Shown here in pieces: positions 1 through 8,881 of a stretch of 45,152 nucleotides of DNA. Made by a program: the position numbers and the translations under genes. The stretch is from positions 1 to 45,152 of the forward strand of contig RECH01000248.1 in the NCBI GenBank assembly GCA_007694125.1, in the 5' to 3' direction. The stretch's first letter is position 1; each line of letters begins with the position of its first letter. The notes under the pieces are model-generated. The model was not told where the DNA came from. It was given only the letters and a program-made list of their open reading frames with translations, and ran no database searches. Origin of the DNA: Leptolyngbya sp. DLM2.Bin15 (GTDB lineage: Bacteria > Cyanobacteriota > Cyanobacteriia > RECH01).

Positions 1-3
1 CAT
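1..3 (-). CDS. first codon of a probable PotC-type permease (partial)
   Basis: Seven bases after the stop codon of the upstream permease an ATG is readable on the minus strand at the very edge of the window. In polyamine ABC operons of the order potD-potA-potB the second permease potC normally follows, so this is probably its start. Only the start codon is visible; the identity is inferred from context. Confidence 0.3.
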
Positions 4-10
4 GGGCACT

Positions 11-925
11 TCAGTCGCGGGGAGGGTCGGCTAGTTTCAAACCCGCTGCTAGGATCACCAGCAGCAGGATGACCAAGATGGTGGCGAGGGCGGAGGTGCG
101 GGGTAGGTTGGTGGTGCCGGCATATTCATTGAGCACCACGGTGGAAAAGAGGGGAATGGGCCCAAAAATCGATCGCCCGGTGCCGCCGCCTAACACAATG
201 CCAGATAGGACATCGCCCGCACTGATGATGATGCCAAACAGAGCGCTGTAGATGATGCCTGGCTTGCTGAGGGGCAGCAGGACGCGCCAAAAGGTTTGCC
301 ACTGGGTGGCTCCGAGGTTGCGGGAAGCTTCCAGCAGGGCGCGATCGCTGTTGCGCAACACCAGGTAGAGAATCAGGATGACGATGGGCGCGAGGTAGTG
401 CAAAATGCCGATGCGGGTGGCCACCTGGGTGAAAATAATCGGCAGCGGTTCTTGAATCACCTGCAGTTTCAGCAGCAGGGTATTGAACAGGCCGTTGCGG
501 TTGAGAATCGTTTGCCAGGCGTAGAGCCGGAGAATATAGCTGCTCCAGAAGGGGGCGATCGCCAGCAGGACGGCAAAGCGCTGCAGCCGTTCGGGGACGC
601 CAAACACCAGCATCAAGGCGAAGGGGTAGCACAGGAGGATGGCCAGCAGGGTGGTGGTGCTAGCAACCCAGGCGGTTTGCAGCAGGGCATAGGCATAGCG
701 CGATCGCGTGAAGAGCTGGCTGAAAATATCGATGTAGTTGTCGAGGGAAAAGCCGGGAATGGCTCGATAGTTTTCGGTCGTCCAAAAGCCAATCCAAATC
801 AAGAACAGCAGCGGCAACAGAAAAAAGATGCCGTTGTAGATTACCACCGGGGCCAGACCGATGTATTTGAGGCCGCTGCGTTCATTGGGGGTAGCGATGG
901 GGCGGTTGGCGGTTGGCTGGCTCAT
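11..925 (-). CDS. potB: ABC transporter permease, spermidine/putrescine type (PotB-like)
   Basis: Inner-membrane permease subunit of a polyamine-type importer. It has about six hydrophobic segments: one after a short cytoplasmic N-terminus (VVIYNGIFFLLPLLFLIWIG) and the rest spread through the protein. The EAA loop that docks the ATPase is visible as EASRNLGATQWQTFWRVLLP near residues 200-220. Its length of about 304 residues is normal for PotB. The ATG at 925 overlaps the stop of the ATPase gene by one base (TGATG), which suggests translational coupling; a TTG directly upstream is less likely. Family known; exact substrate (spermidine, putrescine or another small cation) inferred. Confidence 0.88.
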   Translation of the reverse strand: MSQPTANRPIATPNERSGLKYIGLAPVVIYNGIFFLLPLLFLIWIGFWTTENYRAIPGFSLDNYIDIFSQLFTRSRYAYALLQTAWVASTTTLLAILLCYPFALMLVFGVPERLQRFAVLLAIAPFWSSYILRLYAWQTILNRNGLFNTLLLKLQVIQEPLPIIFTQVATRIGILHYLAPIVILILYLVLRNSDRALLEASRNLGATQWQTFWRVLLPLSKPGIIYSALFGIIISAGDVLSGIVLGGGTGRSIFGPIPLFSTVVLNEYAGTTNLPRTSALATILVILLLVILAAGLKLADPPRD

Positions 926-2094
926 CAAGCACCCTCCAGGGATCGGGTGTCTCCCAGCAGCACCGTATCCTGGGATGACCAGTGGAGCACAAGATCGGTG
1001 TTGATGGTAATGCGTAGGCTATCGCTGAAGGACTCTTGGCAAATCAGGTTCAGTTCATGGCCCGATGCGGTTTCCAGAAGATAGCTCATCTGGGAGCCCA
1101 TGAACTCTCGTCCGCGCAGACTAGCTTTGAGGCTATTGTCGGTTTTATCGGTGGGAGCAAGCCGCATTTTGTCAGCGGGAACCACCACGGTGACCATGTC
1201 GCCGATGCTGTGGTTCACCTGGCCGGGCTGGGCGCGGATCAGACCTTGGGGGCATTGGATGGTTAGGGTGTGGTCGTCATTGAGCGATCGCACTTGGCCA
1301 TCAAAGAGGTTGTTATTGCCGACAAATTCCGCCACAAAATGGCTTTGGGGACGGGTATAGATATCGGCGGGGGAGCCTATTTGTTCAATCCGCCCACGGT
1401 TCATCACCACAATCCGATCGGCCATGGCAAAGGCTTCATTTTGATTGTGGGTGATGTAAACAAAGGCGATATTCAAGGTTTGCTGGAGGCGCTTGAGTTC
1501 TCCTTGCATCCGCAGCCGCAGATGGGCATCAAGGGCGCTCATGGGTTCATCCAGCAGCAAAATCTTCGGTTCCATCACTAAGGCCCGGGCGATCGCCACC
1601 CGTTGCTTTTGTCCGCCGCTGAGCGCCCCCACCCGCCGCTTGAGAAAGTCGCTGAGGTTGACTAATTCAGCCACTTGATGCACTTTGTCTTTCACGGCAG
1701 CCCGGCTATGGGACTTGAGCGTTAGCCCAAAGGCAATGTTCTGGAAAACATTCAGGTGGGGAAATAGGGCAAAGCTCTGCCACACCAGCGGTGTATGGCG
1801 CTGATGGACGGGCAATTGGCCAATGGGTTGCCCATGCAGCCAGATTTCCCCGGATGACATAGACTCTAGCCCGGCAATTAACCGCAGCAGTGTGGTTTTA
1901 CCGCAGCCGCTGGGGCCCATAATGGCGACAAATTCGCCAGGATCCACATGCAGGTTGATGTCGCTGAGGACGGACAGTTGATTAAACTGTTTAGCGATCG
2001 CCCGCAATTCTAGAGCAGGAGCGCTGGGGGTCTCTGCCGTCCTTGCCTGAGCGCTGGGCATGGATGAGGGTGGATTGGTCGAGGTTGAACTCAT
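925..2094 (-). CDS. potA: ABC transporter ATP-binding protein (PotA-like)
   Basis: Cytoplasmic ATPase that drives polyamine-type uptake. The Walker A motif GPSGCGKTT, the ABC signature LSGGQKQRVAIARAL and Walker B ILLLDEPMSALD are all present, followed by a C-terminal TOBE-type regulatory domain (about the last 110 residues). An in-frame ATG at 2139 would add a hydrophobic leader (MLGNCFLLLCGLTLT) not expected on a PotA ATPase, so the start at 2094 is preferred although no good ribosome binding site is seen at either. The gene lies between the binding protein and the permease and overlaps the latter by one base, so the three are probably cotranscribed. Confidence 0.88.
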   Translation of the reverse strand: MSSTSTNPPSSMPSAQARTAETPSAPALELRAIAKQFNQLSVLSDINLHVDPGEFVAIMGPSGCGKTTLLRLIAGLESMSSGEIWLHGQPIGQLPVHQRHTPLVWQSFALFPHLNVFQNIAFGLTLKSHSRAAVKDKVHQVAELVNLSDFLKRRVGALSGGQKQRVAIARALVMEPKILLLDEPMSALDAHLRLRMQGELKRLQQTLNIAFVYITHNQNEAFAMADRIVVMNRGRIEQIGSPADIYTRPQSHFVAEFVGNNNLFDGQVRSLNDDHTLTIQCPQGLIRAQPGQVNHSIGDMVTVVVPADKMRLAPTDKTDNSLKASLRGREFMGSQMSYLLETASGHELNLICQESFSDSLRITINTDLVLHWSSQDTVLLGDTRSLEGA

Positions 2095-2183
2095 CGTTAG
2101 TGTTAAACCACAGAGCAATAGGAAACAGTTACCCAGCATCTGGCTAGGTAGAGTCTGGCGATGTAGACCGTGGCGGGCGCGGG

Positions 2184-3401
2184 TTACGTGGCCTTAAATT
2201 CGTTGTAGATGTCTTGCCAAGCTTTTTCGTCTTGTTGTGTCGGAAGCTGGCGGGCACGGGTGCGTTCTAGCTGGCTTTCCACCACCAGTTTGCCAGCGTT
2301 GTCTGGGTCGGCCACATAGCCCAATAGTTGCTTTTCCTCATCATTGAGATGCTCGACCACCTTGAGGTTAGGAGCAAGACCTTTATAGGCTTGGGCATTG
2401 GCTAGGCGGGCCTGTACCTCAGGGCGGGACATGTATTCTACCCAGCTTTGGGCTAGCTCTGGGTTGGGGCTATCGGCACAGATCACGGCACCTTCACTCC
2501 AGCGGATCGCGCCTTCCTCCGGCACGATGGCGGTAAATTCTTGATTACCATCGGCGATCGCATTTTGGATCACCCAGTCACCCACGGGCCCCGCCGTCAC
2601 ATCACCGTTGATGAACGCATTGACAATATCCTGCACATTGGGGGTCACCAGGGCCACGTTGGGCTTCATGCGCAGCATCCAGGCCTTCACTTCCTCCAGT
2701 TGGGCATCGGTGAGGTTGTAGGGATCGGGGTTTTCGGGGAAGAGGGCTAAGCTAGCGTTCCCCATATTGGGCAGATACCAATCAAACAGGGCCAGCTTGC
2801 CGGCTAGATCCTCCCGCAACAGGAACTCCCAACTGGTGACCTCCGCAGGGGGAATAATGCTTTGGTTGAAGGCGATGCCGTAGTTGCCAAAGCGGGTGCC
2901 CACTGCCATCATCTGGCCATCTTCGTAGAAGCCGGAAAAATCTTGATACACCGGATGGTAGTCGCTCAAGTTCGGTACGATGGACGGATCAATGGGGGCG
3001 ATCGCGCCTAGGGCCACCAGTTTGGTGACATATTCTCCATCGGAAATCAGGGCATCGTAGGTGCCAGCGGGCGACTGGTTGAAAAACTGCAGCATTTGTT
3101 CGCCGCCCAAATAGGTTTTGAACTCTACTGTCACGCCATATTCTTCTTCAAAGCCGCGAATCACCTCGGGTTCGTCATAGCCCGGCCAGGCCAGCACCCG
3201 TAGGGTATTGCCTGATGTGCCAGCGGGGGTGCCTCCGGTGGTTGCCGCCGTGTCGCCGGAAGGGCTACAGCCGATGAGGCGAGTGGAGACGGCTGCCAAG
3301 GAAGCCGTGGAGGCAAACTGGATGAATCGGCGACGGGAGAAGGCTCTCAGGAGTTGTGCTTCGCGGTTGAAGCCAGCGGAAGGACGAGGTCGTTGTGACA
3401 T
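2184..3401 (-). CDS. potD: polyamine ABC transporter substrate-binding protein (PotD-like), Tat lipoprotein
   Basis: Periplasmic binding protein of the importer encoded just downstream. The N-terminus carries a twin-arginine stretch (SRRRFIQFA, residues 22-30), a hydrophobic segment and a lipobox-like LIGC ending at Cys45, so it appears to be exported folded by Tat and lipid-anchored. The body reads as a SBP_bac_8/PotD fold: VLAWPGYDEPEVIRGFEEEYG near the mature N-terminus and conserved aromatic positions. Length 405 is typical once the long leader is counted. First gene of the potD-potA-potB unit; the gap to potA is under 100 bp. Whether it binds spermidine, putrescine or a related amine cannot be read here. 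Confidence 0.88.
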   Translation of the reverse strand: MSQRPRPSAGFNREAQLLRAFSRRRFIQFASTASLAAVSTRLIGCSPSGDTAATTGGTPAGTSGNTLRVLAWPGYDEPEVIRGFEEEYGVTVEFKTYLGGEQMLQFFNQSPAGTYDALISDGEYVTKLVALGAIAPIDPSIVPNLSDYHPVYQDFSGFYEDGQMMAVGTRFGNYGIAFNQSIIPPAEVTSWEFLLREDLAGKLALFDWYLPNMGNASLALFPENPDPYNLTDAQLEEVKAWMLRMKPNVALVTPNVQDIVNAFINGDVTAGPVGDWVIQNAIADGNQEFTAIVPEEGAIRWSEGAVICADSPNPELAQSWVEYMSRPEVQARLANAQAYKGLAPNLKVVEHLNDEEKQLLGYVADPDNAGKLVVESQLERTRARQLPTQQDEKAWQDIYNEFKAT

Positions 3402-3568
3402 AGTAATGAACCGATGGAGAAGTATGTACGGATGCAGCCAGATGTGAGAGGACGAATCAGGGAACAGCGAGCTCAGGTCTCGTCAGAGGGCTGATTGTAC
3501 GGTAGTGAATCGGAGACCCGGGAAAAGTTGTTTACACTACATATCAGGCTGGACTGAAGAGGCCCAAT

Positions 3569-5623
3569 CTATTGAGATTCTTCAGGTAAGGTGGGCAGGG
3601 CAGGAACCGGCTGAAGCTGCTGTCGCCAGGATTGAATCCGCAGTTGGGCGGCGGCGTAGGCTTCGGTGCGCGGCGGCACGTTCTGGGCGATCGCTATGGC
3701 ATTTTCCAGATCCACCACGGCCTGTTGCTCCGCTGCGTTGAGCAGTTGGTAGCTCCAGGTGTTGATCATTTGATCGGCTTCAGAACGGCTGCTGTTGCTG
3801 GATGGCACCTCATCGGCCAGTTGAATGGCGGCGACGAGTCCAGATATTGTGCCGCTGCTGGCGATCGCATAGGCATCTTGCAGGGGAATTTGTCCTTCCA
3901 GGCGATTGCGCCAGGTGGTCACCTCGGCTTGGGCATCGCTCCGCAGGGCCCGGCCTTCAGTAATCTGTTGAGCGGTGGAGATGGCCCCGCGCCAGTCGCC
4001 AGCATTGGCCAATTGGCGGGCCCGATCGAGAATCGGCTGGTCTTCCATGCGCTGCACTTGGGCCGTCCAGGTGGCAATCCGGTCTTGGGCGGTGCTGGAG
4101 AGGGTGCGCCCCGGCTGAATCTGCTGGGCAGTGGCGATCGCTTGCTGCAAGGCGGCGGCGGTTCCCGGCTGGGCAAGCTGGTTGGCCTGGTCAAGAATCG
4201 GCTGGTCTTCAATCCGCTGGATCTGGCTCAGCCATTCAGACTCCAGACGTTGAGCTTCACCGGCTCGGGGGTTGCCATCGGGAATCATCTGGGTCTCAGC
4301 GATCGCTGCCCGTAGATCAGACACGGTGCCGGGACGAGCCACCTGCCGGGCGGTGTCGATGCGGGCAACGTCTTGGAGCTCTAACCGCCATTGGCGAATC
4401 AAGGCCTGGGCTCGGCTATAGAGAGGGCGATCGCGCCGCAGTCGCTGGGCTTGTAAAATGGCGGACTCGATATCTAGGGCCGTGCCGCGCCAAGCCTGGC
4501 TTTGGGCGGAGGCAATGGTGAGAAAATCCTGGGCTTCTTCCCCAAGGTTGATGGTGTCGGGAATGCGTTCAATGATGGCGATCGCTCCCTCGTAGTCTTC
4601 CCGGTCGAGGGCCGCTTGAGCCAGGTCTAAAAAGTCTTCCCCAATGCTCTTCAGCAGCGCTTGGGCTCGATCATAGGCATAGCTGGTGCTGCCAATGCCC
4701 TGCACCAGTTGAATAGCCTCGACCAAGCTATCTGGATTTCCCCGATCGGCTAAGCGTTGAGCCTCACCGAGAATCTCGCCATCCTTGCGAGCGACGGTGA
4801 TGATCTCCTGGAGCTGCTCATGTCGAACGGTGCGCCAATATTCATTCTCCACATAGAGAAGCTGGTTGGAGGTGCGAAAGGCTTCTTGGTAGCTCTGATT
4901 GCGCAGCGCCGTTTCCACGGCACGGTAAATCGTTTCGCCTTCCGACCAAATGCGTTGCCAGTCCTGCACCTGATCATCCACCAGGTCGTGGGCGGCCAGA
5001 TGCGCGGGAATGCGTTCTGCAATGGCGATCGCCTCCTCCAGATCTCCAGCTTGGAAGGCTTCGTCACCCAGATCAAGAATCATCATCGACCAGGTTTCAA
5101 TGGAGGCTTGAATCTCCTGCTGCAGGGGATGATCGTCGGGCAAACTTTCTACCAACTGGATGGCTTCCAGCAAATCATCCACCGTGCGCTTATTGGCCGC
5201 AATATCGGCGCAATACATGCGTAGAGAGGCGGAGGCGGTGGGCCAAAAAATGGCAGGGCAGTTGGGTAGAGCCGGAATTTTCAACAGCAGAGCAGCGGCT
5301 AAAAGTCCTGTGCCGGTGGTGCAGAGAACGGCCACCGTACCCCAAACTTGCCAGTTGCGAATCCATCTCCAGCGCTGGCGTGGTGTGGGGCTAGGCGCAG
5401 GCGATGCCAACGGTGGTGGCGGCGGCGGCTGACGGATCTGGTGTTGCAGATCCTGCAAGGGATGCGACGATGGGGGAGAGCGATGGCCCGCAGACGGTTG
5501 TGGCAGGGGCGATCGCGGCAGGGGGGGCGCAGGGCGCGGAAGCTGCACCGGACGACTCGGCCGATCCATGGGGCGCTGGGCTTGGGGTGGATAATAGCGA
5601 GTTTTCCGGCGATCGTGTGTCAT
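3569..5623 (-). CDS. single-span membrane protein with periplasmic helical repeats, function unknown
   Basis: A 684-residue protein. Residues 1-85 are basic and extremely proline-rich (including a run of seven prolines), residues 94-114 form one transmembrane helix, and the rest is predicted to lie outside the cytoplasm. From about residue 140 it is built of eight or nine degenerate units of 50-57 residues with the pattern A..LA..G....L..AI..AQ.I..G..L...AQ..I..W, which reads as paired helices (alpha-solenoid, TPR/Sel1-like). Two cysteines (about 122 and 138) flank the membrane exit in a segment reading NCPAIFWPTASASLRMYC. I recall relatives in other cyanobacteria, sometimes loosely labelled chromosome segregation ATPase, but no Walker motif is visible. 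Probably a scaffold; no function assigned. It stands alone, downstream of potD on the far side of a 470-bp arrangement of separate promoters. Confidence 0.7.
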   Translation of the reverse strand: MTHDRRKTRYYPPQAQRPMDRPSRPVQLPRPAPPLPRSPLPQPSAGHRSPPSSHPLQDLQHQIRQPPPPPPLASPAPSPTPRQRWRWIRNWQVWGTVAVLCTTGTGLLAAALLLKIPALPNCPAIFWPTASASLRMYCADIAANKRTVDDLLEAIQLVESLPDDHPLQQEIQASIETWSMMILDLGDEAFQAGDLEEAIAIAERIPAHLAAHDLVDDQVQDWQRIWSEGETIYRAVETALRNQSYQEAFRTSNQLLYVENEYWRTVRHEQLQEIITVARKDGEILGEAQRLADRGNPDSLVEAIQLVQGIGSTSYAYDRAQALLKSIGEDFLDLAQAALDREDYEGAIAIIERIPDTINLGEEAQDFLTIASAQSQAWRGTALDIESAILQAQRLRRDRPLYSRAQALIRQWRLELQDVARIDTARQVARPGTVSDLRAAIAETQMIPDGNPRAGEAQRLESEWLSQIQRIEDQPILDQANQLAQPGTAAALQQAIATAQQIQPGRTLSSTAQDRIATWTAQVQRMEDQPILDRARQLANAGDWRGAISTAQQITEGRALRSDAQAEVTTWRNRLEGQIPLQDAYAIASSGTISGLVAAIQLADEVPSSNSSRSEADQMINTWSYQLLNAAEQQAVVDLENAIAIAQNVPPRTEAYAAAQLRIQSWRQQLQPVPALPTLPEESQ

Positions 5624-6446
5624 GAATAGAACCTAAAATCTGGCAATAATACTCATGGCAAGGGGCAAACGTCTAGACACCTAAGCCAGCTCATGGTTCC
5701 CAGCAGCAAGTCTGGTCTATCACGATCCATGGGAGAGCTGTGACCTTCTGCCGACGCTGACCTTGGGTATGGCGCGGGCTTCCCTGGATCCCACCAGCGA
5801 CTCTCTCGTTCAGCTTTGCCTAGGCAAAACCCCGGCAAATCTCGTCTAGAGATGATGTCATGAGTCCTAAAAGCAGACAGGCTGGGAGTGCAGGGTGCGG
5901 GCCCAGGGAGTCTGGCTACTAGCGGATTGACTTGATAGTAACCGGCTTCGGTAAAACTGGGCTGCTGATTAGGTTGTCTAGATCGTTGCTATCCTAACGT
6001 TCCATGGTTAGAGTCTACTCAGTTTTTTAACATTCTCATCATTCCTTGACCTCAATCCTGCCGGCCGTCGTCAAACAACATCATTTGATACAAACTTGAC
6101 CCAACAGGACGAGACTCTAGCCCCAAACCTAAAACTAGGCCAAAAGCTAGGTCGAATTCTTCACAGATGTCCTTACTATAGTCAGGAGGTCTTTTTCAGG
6201 GAGCGATCGCCCTTGAGAGGCTCCGGATGCTCTCGATCGTGATTAGCCAGCCGTGACGATAACGCTGCGATCGCCTTGTGTCCTGCAAGGGGATAGAGCA
6301 GATCGTTGCCATGGTGAGCCAAGTGCCCCCACGGTTATCTGATGCTGACAGACGGGTTAAGGCAGATGGTTTTAGTGCCGCTGCCTGCTCTCTGCCGTCG
6401 ATCGAGACTGCAAAGACTCCAGTTCTTATCATCTTGGATTGAACTC
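5624..6446. other. divergent intergenic region without a convincing gene
   Basis: About 820 bp between the repeat protein (leftward) and malQ (rightward). A leftward 61-codon frame at 5653-5838 lacks any protein-like features. The sequence becomes AT-richer around 6000-6180, as expected of promoters for both genes. A short inverted repeat CTAAC/GTTAG lies near 5994-6011. One HIP1 is at about 6204. No RNA gene was recognised. Confidence 0.5.
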
Positions 6447-7979
6447 ATGCCTTTTCCTCGCTCCAGTGGTTTGTTGCTCCATCCCACCTCATTTCCCGGC
6501 CCCCACGGCATTGGAGACCTCGGGGGCGCTGCCTATGCTTTTGTTGATTTCTTAGCCGCCAGTGGTCAGCAACTGTGGCAGGTCTTGCCGCTCAGCCCCA
6601 CGGGCTACGGCAACTCGCCCTACATGTGCTATTCCTCCATGGCGGGCAATCCTTTGTTGATTAGCCTAGATTTGCTGGTCGATGAAGGATGGCTGACCTA
6701 TGAGGATCTATCGGTGTTGCCGGATTTTCCCAGCGACAAGGTTGACTACGATCGCGTCATTGCCACCAAAACACCGCTACTCGATCGAGCTGCCGAGCGT
6801 TTTAAGGCCCATGCCTCCGATCGCCAGCGCCAAGAGTTTGATGTGTTTTGCCATGCCCGGGCTGTTTGGCTCGACGACTTTGCCTTTTTTATGGCGCTCA
6901 AACAGGCTCACGGTGGCGAAAGCTGGCACCGTTGGGATGAAGCGATCGCCAAACGGGATCCTGATACCCTAGCCCGGTGGCGCAAGCAGCTTGCCAATGA
7001 TATTTACCACCATAAGTTTCTCCAGTTTGAATTTTTCCGCCAGTGGTCTCACCTGAAGCAGTATGCCAACGATCGCCAAATTCAGATCATTGGAGACATG
7101 CCGATCTACGTGGCCCACGACAGTGCCGATGTCTGGTCACTGCCCCACATTTTCCATCTGGATCCAGAAACGGGGGAACCAGCGCTGATGGCCGGCGTGC
7201 CCCCCGATTACTTCAGTGACACCGGCCAGCTATGGGGCAATCCCATTTATAACTGGGAGGCGATGCAGGCTTGGGGCTTCAAGTGGTGGCTGCAGCGCTT
7301 GCAGTCCATGCTGGAATATGTGGATTTAATTCGGGTTGACCACTTCCGAGGCTTTCAAGCCTACTGGGAAGTGCCCCAAGGGGAAACCACCGCCATCAAT
7401 GGTCAGTGGGTGGAGGCTCCGGGTCGAGAGTTTTTTGAGACCGTCAAGAAGGAGCTAGGCAGCTTGCCGATCTTGGCGGAAGATCTCGGGGTGATTACCC
7501 CTGAGGTGGAAGCCCTGCGGGATGAGTTTGACTTTCCAGGGATGAAGATTCTTCACTTCGCCTTTGGTTCTGGCTCAGGCAACCCCTACCTGCCGTTTAA
7601 TTTCGAGCGCAACTGCATGGTCTACACCGGCACCCACGATAACAACACCACGGTGGGCTGGTTTGAAAGCTTGTCAGACTGGGAAAAAGACCATATCAGC
7701 CATTACCTAGGCGACATCAGCTATGACGGGATTCACTGGGACATGATTCGCCTGGCCCTCAGCTCCCATGCCAACCAAGCTGTGATTCCCTTCCAGGATC
7801 TCTTGGGCCTAGGGGGAGGTGCTCGAATGAACCTGCCCGGTGCCCCAACTGGGAACTGGGAGTGGCGCTATCGAGACGAGGCCGTTAACCCAGAGTTAGC
7901 AGGGCGGATGCATAGGCTGACGGAAATGTATGGACGACTGCCCCAGCCCCCAGCCCCTGCGGATGAGTCCGACGGGTAA
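6447..7979 (+). CDS. malQ: 4-alpha-glucanotransferase (amylomaltase, GH77)
   Basis: Cytoplasmic enzyme that transfers alpha-1,4-glucan segments between chains, acting in glycogen and maltodextrin turnover. The GH77 pattern is complete: RSSGLLLHPTSFPG at the N-terminus, ADVWSLPHIFHLD, the nucleophile region VDLIRVDHFRGF, the acid/base region LPILAEDLGVITPEV and YTGTHDNNTTVGWF. The start at 6447 gives 510 residues, the usual family length; an earlier in-frame start at 6342 would add 35 residues of non-conserved sequence. It stands as a single gene; a hairpin follows between it and the convergent RodZ-like gene. Confidence 0.95.
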   Translation: MPFPRSSGLLLHPTSFPGPHGIGDLGGAAYAFVDFLAASGQQLWQVLPLSPTGYGNSPYMCYSSMAGNPLLISLDLLVDEGWLTYEDLSVLPDFPSDKVDYDRVIATKTPLLDRAAERFKAHASDRQRQEFDVFCHARAVWLDDFAFFMALKQAHGGESWHRWDEAIAKRDPDTLARWRKQLANDIYHHKFLQFEFFRQWSHLKQYANDRQIQIIGDMPIYVAHDSADVWSLPHIFHLDPETGEPALMAGVPPDYFSDTGQLWGNPIYNWEAMQAWGFKWWLQRLQSMLEYVDLIRVDHFRGFQAYWEVPQGETTAINGQWVEAPGREFFETVKKELGSLPILAEDLGVITPEVEALRDEFDFPGMKILHFAFGSGSGNPYLPFNFERNCMVYTGTHDNNTTVGWFESLSDWEKDHISHYLGDISYDGIHWDMIRLALSSHANQAVIPFQDLLGLGGGARMNLPGAPTGNWEWRYRDEAVNPELAGRMHRLTEMYGRLPQPPAPADESDG

Positions 7980-7994
7980 CTGGGGGTTGGATGA

Positions 7995-8017
7995 CCTAGA
8001 AGGCGTTAGATTCTAGG
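7995..8017. terminator. hairpin between convergent malQ and rodZ-like genes
   Basis: Perfect 7-bp inverted repeat CCTAGAA / TTCTAGG with a 9-nt loop, lying just after the malQ stop and covering the stop of the convergent gene. No T-tract follows on either strand, so it is at best an imperfect bidirectional terminator or a transcript-end stabiliser. Confidence 0.4.
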
Positions 8018-8855
8018 GTGTGAGAGGAGGGCGATCGCCAGAGAGTTGTCGAAAGGCGATCGCCTCCGCATCAGGCATCAGGGCCGTGGGGGAAGCTGCA
8101 GAATAGGTCACCTCTGCCACCGTACCTGGTTCTCCTAGGGGCTTAGCCTGGCCGTCATAGGTGACCACCAGACCACCAGCATTGCCAGCTAAGATCGTTA
8201 GCTGAGTATCGGCTGTCCAGGTATGGCTACTGCCTTCGCTCAGGGTATCTTCAAAGGTCATTTCCCCATCGGAGACCACCCGCACCCAAGATGGAGCCGT
8301 AACGCTCACATCCACCCGCACCGGACGCTGCTCCTCGGTCGCCTCATGGTCGGGTGCTGGCGTGGGAGTTGGCGATGCAGATGGCTCCGTAGGCATAGGC
8401 ATCGTCATTTGCTGATTGACTAGACGCTCCTCTGCCAAGGGAGAGACCGACCGGTTCATCAGGTGAGATAGCCCACTGATCGCCGCCGTAATCAACAGAA
8501 TATAGGCAACATACAAATGGAGCGGCCGGAGCTGGGCTGCGGGCAGATCCCGCCACGAGATGCCGCCACTGGGCTGCACCGTGGGGGTGACTGGAAAGGT
8601 GGCCGCCAGTTCAGCACCATCTAGCCCAAGAGCATCCGCATAGCGCTTGATTAACCCGCGAATATAAACTGGTTCTGGCAAGGCATGAATATGCCCCGCC
8701 TCAATGGCCATCAGCAGGCTGGGGCGGATCAGGGTTGAGGCGTTAATCTGATCCAACGATAGGTGAGCATCTTGGCGAGCCTGTTGCAAATAAGCGCCAA
8801 TTGCCGCCAGTTGTTCAGCCTGGTGAGACTCTGGGTAATAGCCATGTCTACTCAT
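8013..8855 (-). CDS. RodZ-like protein (cytoplasmic HTH, one membrane span, periplasmic DUF4115)
   Basis: Predicted cell-shape factor of the RodZ family, which links MreB to the wall-synthesis machinery in the inner membrane. The N-terminal HTH_25 domain reads IGAYLQQARQDAHLSLDQINASTLIRPSLLMAIE, ending in the typical PEPVYIRGLIKRYADALGLD. A membrane span follows (LHLYVAYILLITAAISGLSHLM), then a Pro/Thr-rich linker (TPTPAPD) and a C-terminal DUF4115-type beta domain (VDVSVTAPSWVRVVSDGEMTFEDTL). The start at 8855 has an AAGGG about nine bases upstream; an ATG at 8873 is possible. The gene follows the pseudouridine synthase with essentially no gap, so the two are probably cotranscribed. Two HIP1 octamers lie in the last 20 codons, one decoded as SGDRPP. 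Confidence 0.8.
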   Translation of the reverse strand: MSRHGYYPESHQAEQLAAIGAYLQQARQDAHLSLDQINASTLIRPSLLMAIEAGHIHALPEPVYIRGLIKRYADALGLDGAELAATFPVTPTVQPSGGISWRDLPAAQLRPLHLYVAYILLITAAISGLSHLMNRSVSPLAEERLVNQQMTMPMPTEPSASPTPTPAPDHEATEEQRPVRVDVSVTAPSWVRVVSDGEMTFEDTLSEGSSHTWTADTQLTILAGNAGGLVVTYDGQAKPLGEPGTVAEVTYSAASPTALMPDAEAIAFRQLSGDRPPLTP

Positions 8856-8881
8856 AGTGCGTACCCTTGACATCAACGAAA

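Noticed and set aside
296-1084. Long rightward frame (262 codons) opposite potB and potA
   Set aside because: Gln/Gly-rich shadow of well-supported genes on the other strand. The same applies to long frames at 3632-4315, 16669-17253, 22292-23068 and 36111-36674.
5653-5838. Leftward 61-codon frame upstream of the repeat protein
   Set aside because: No ribosome binding site, unusual Arg/Pro/Ser composition, no recognisable features.
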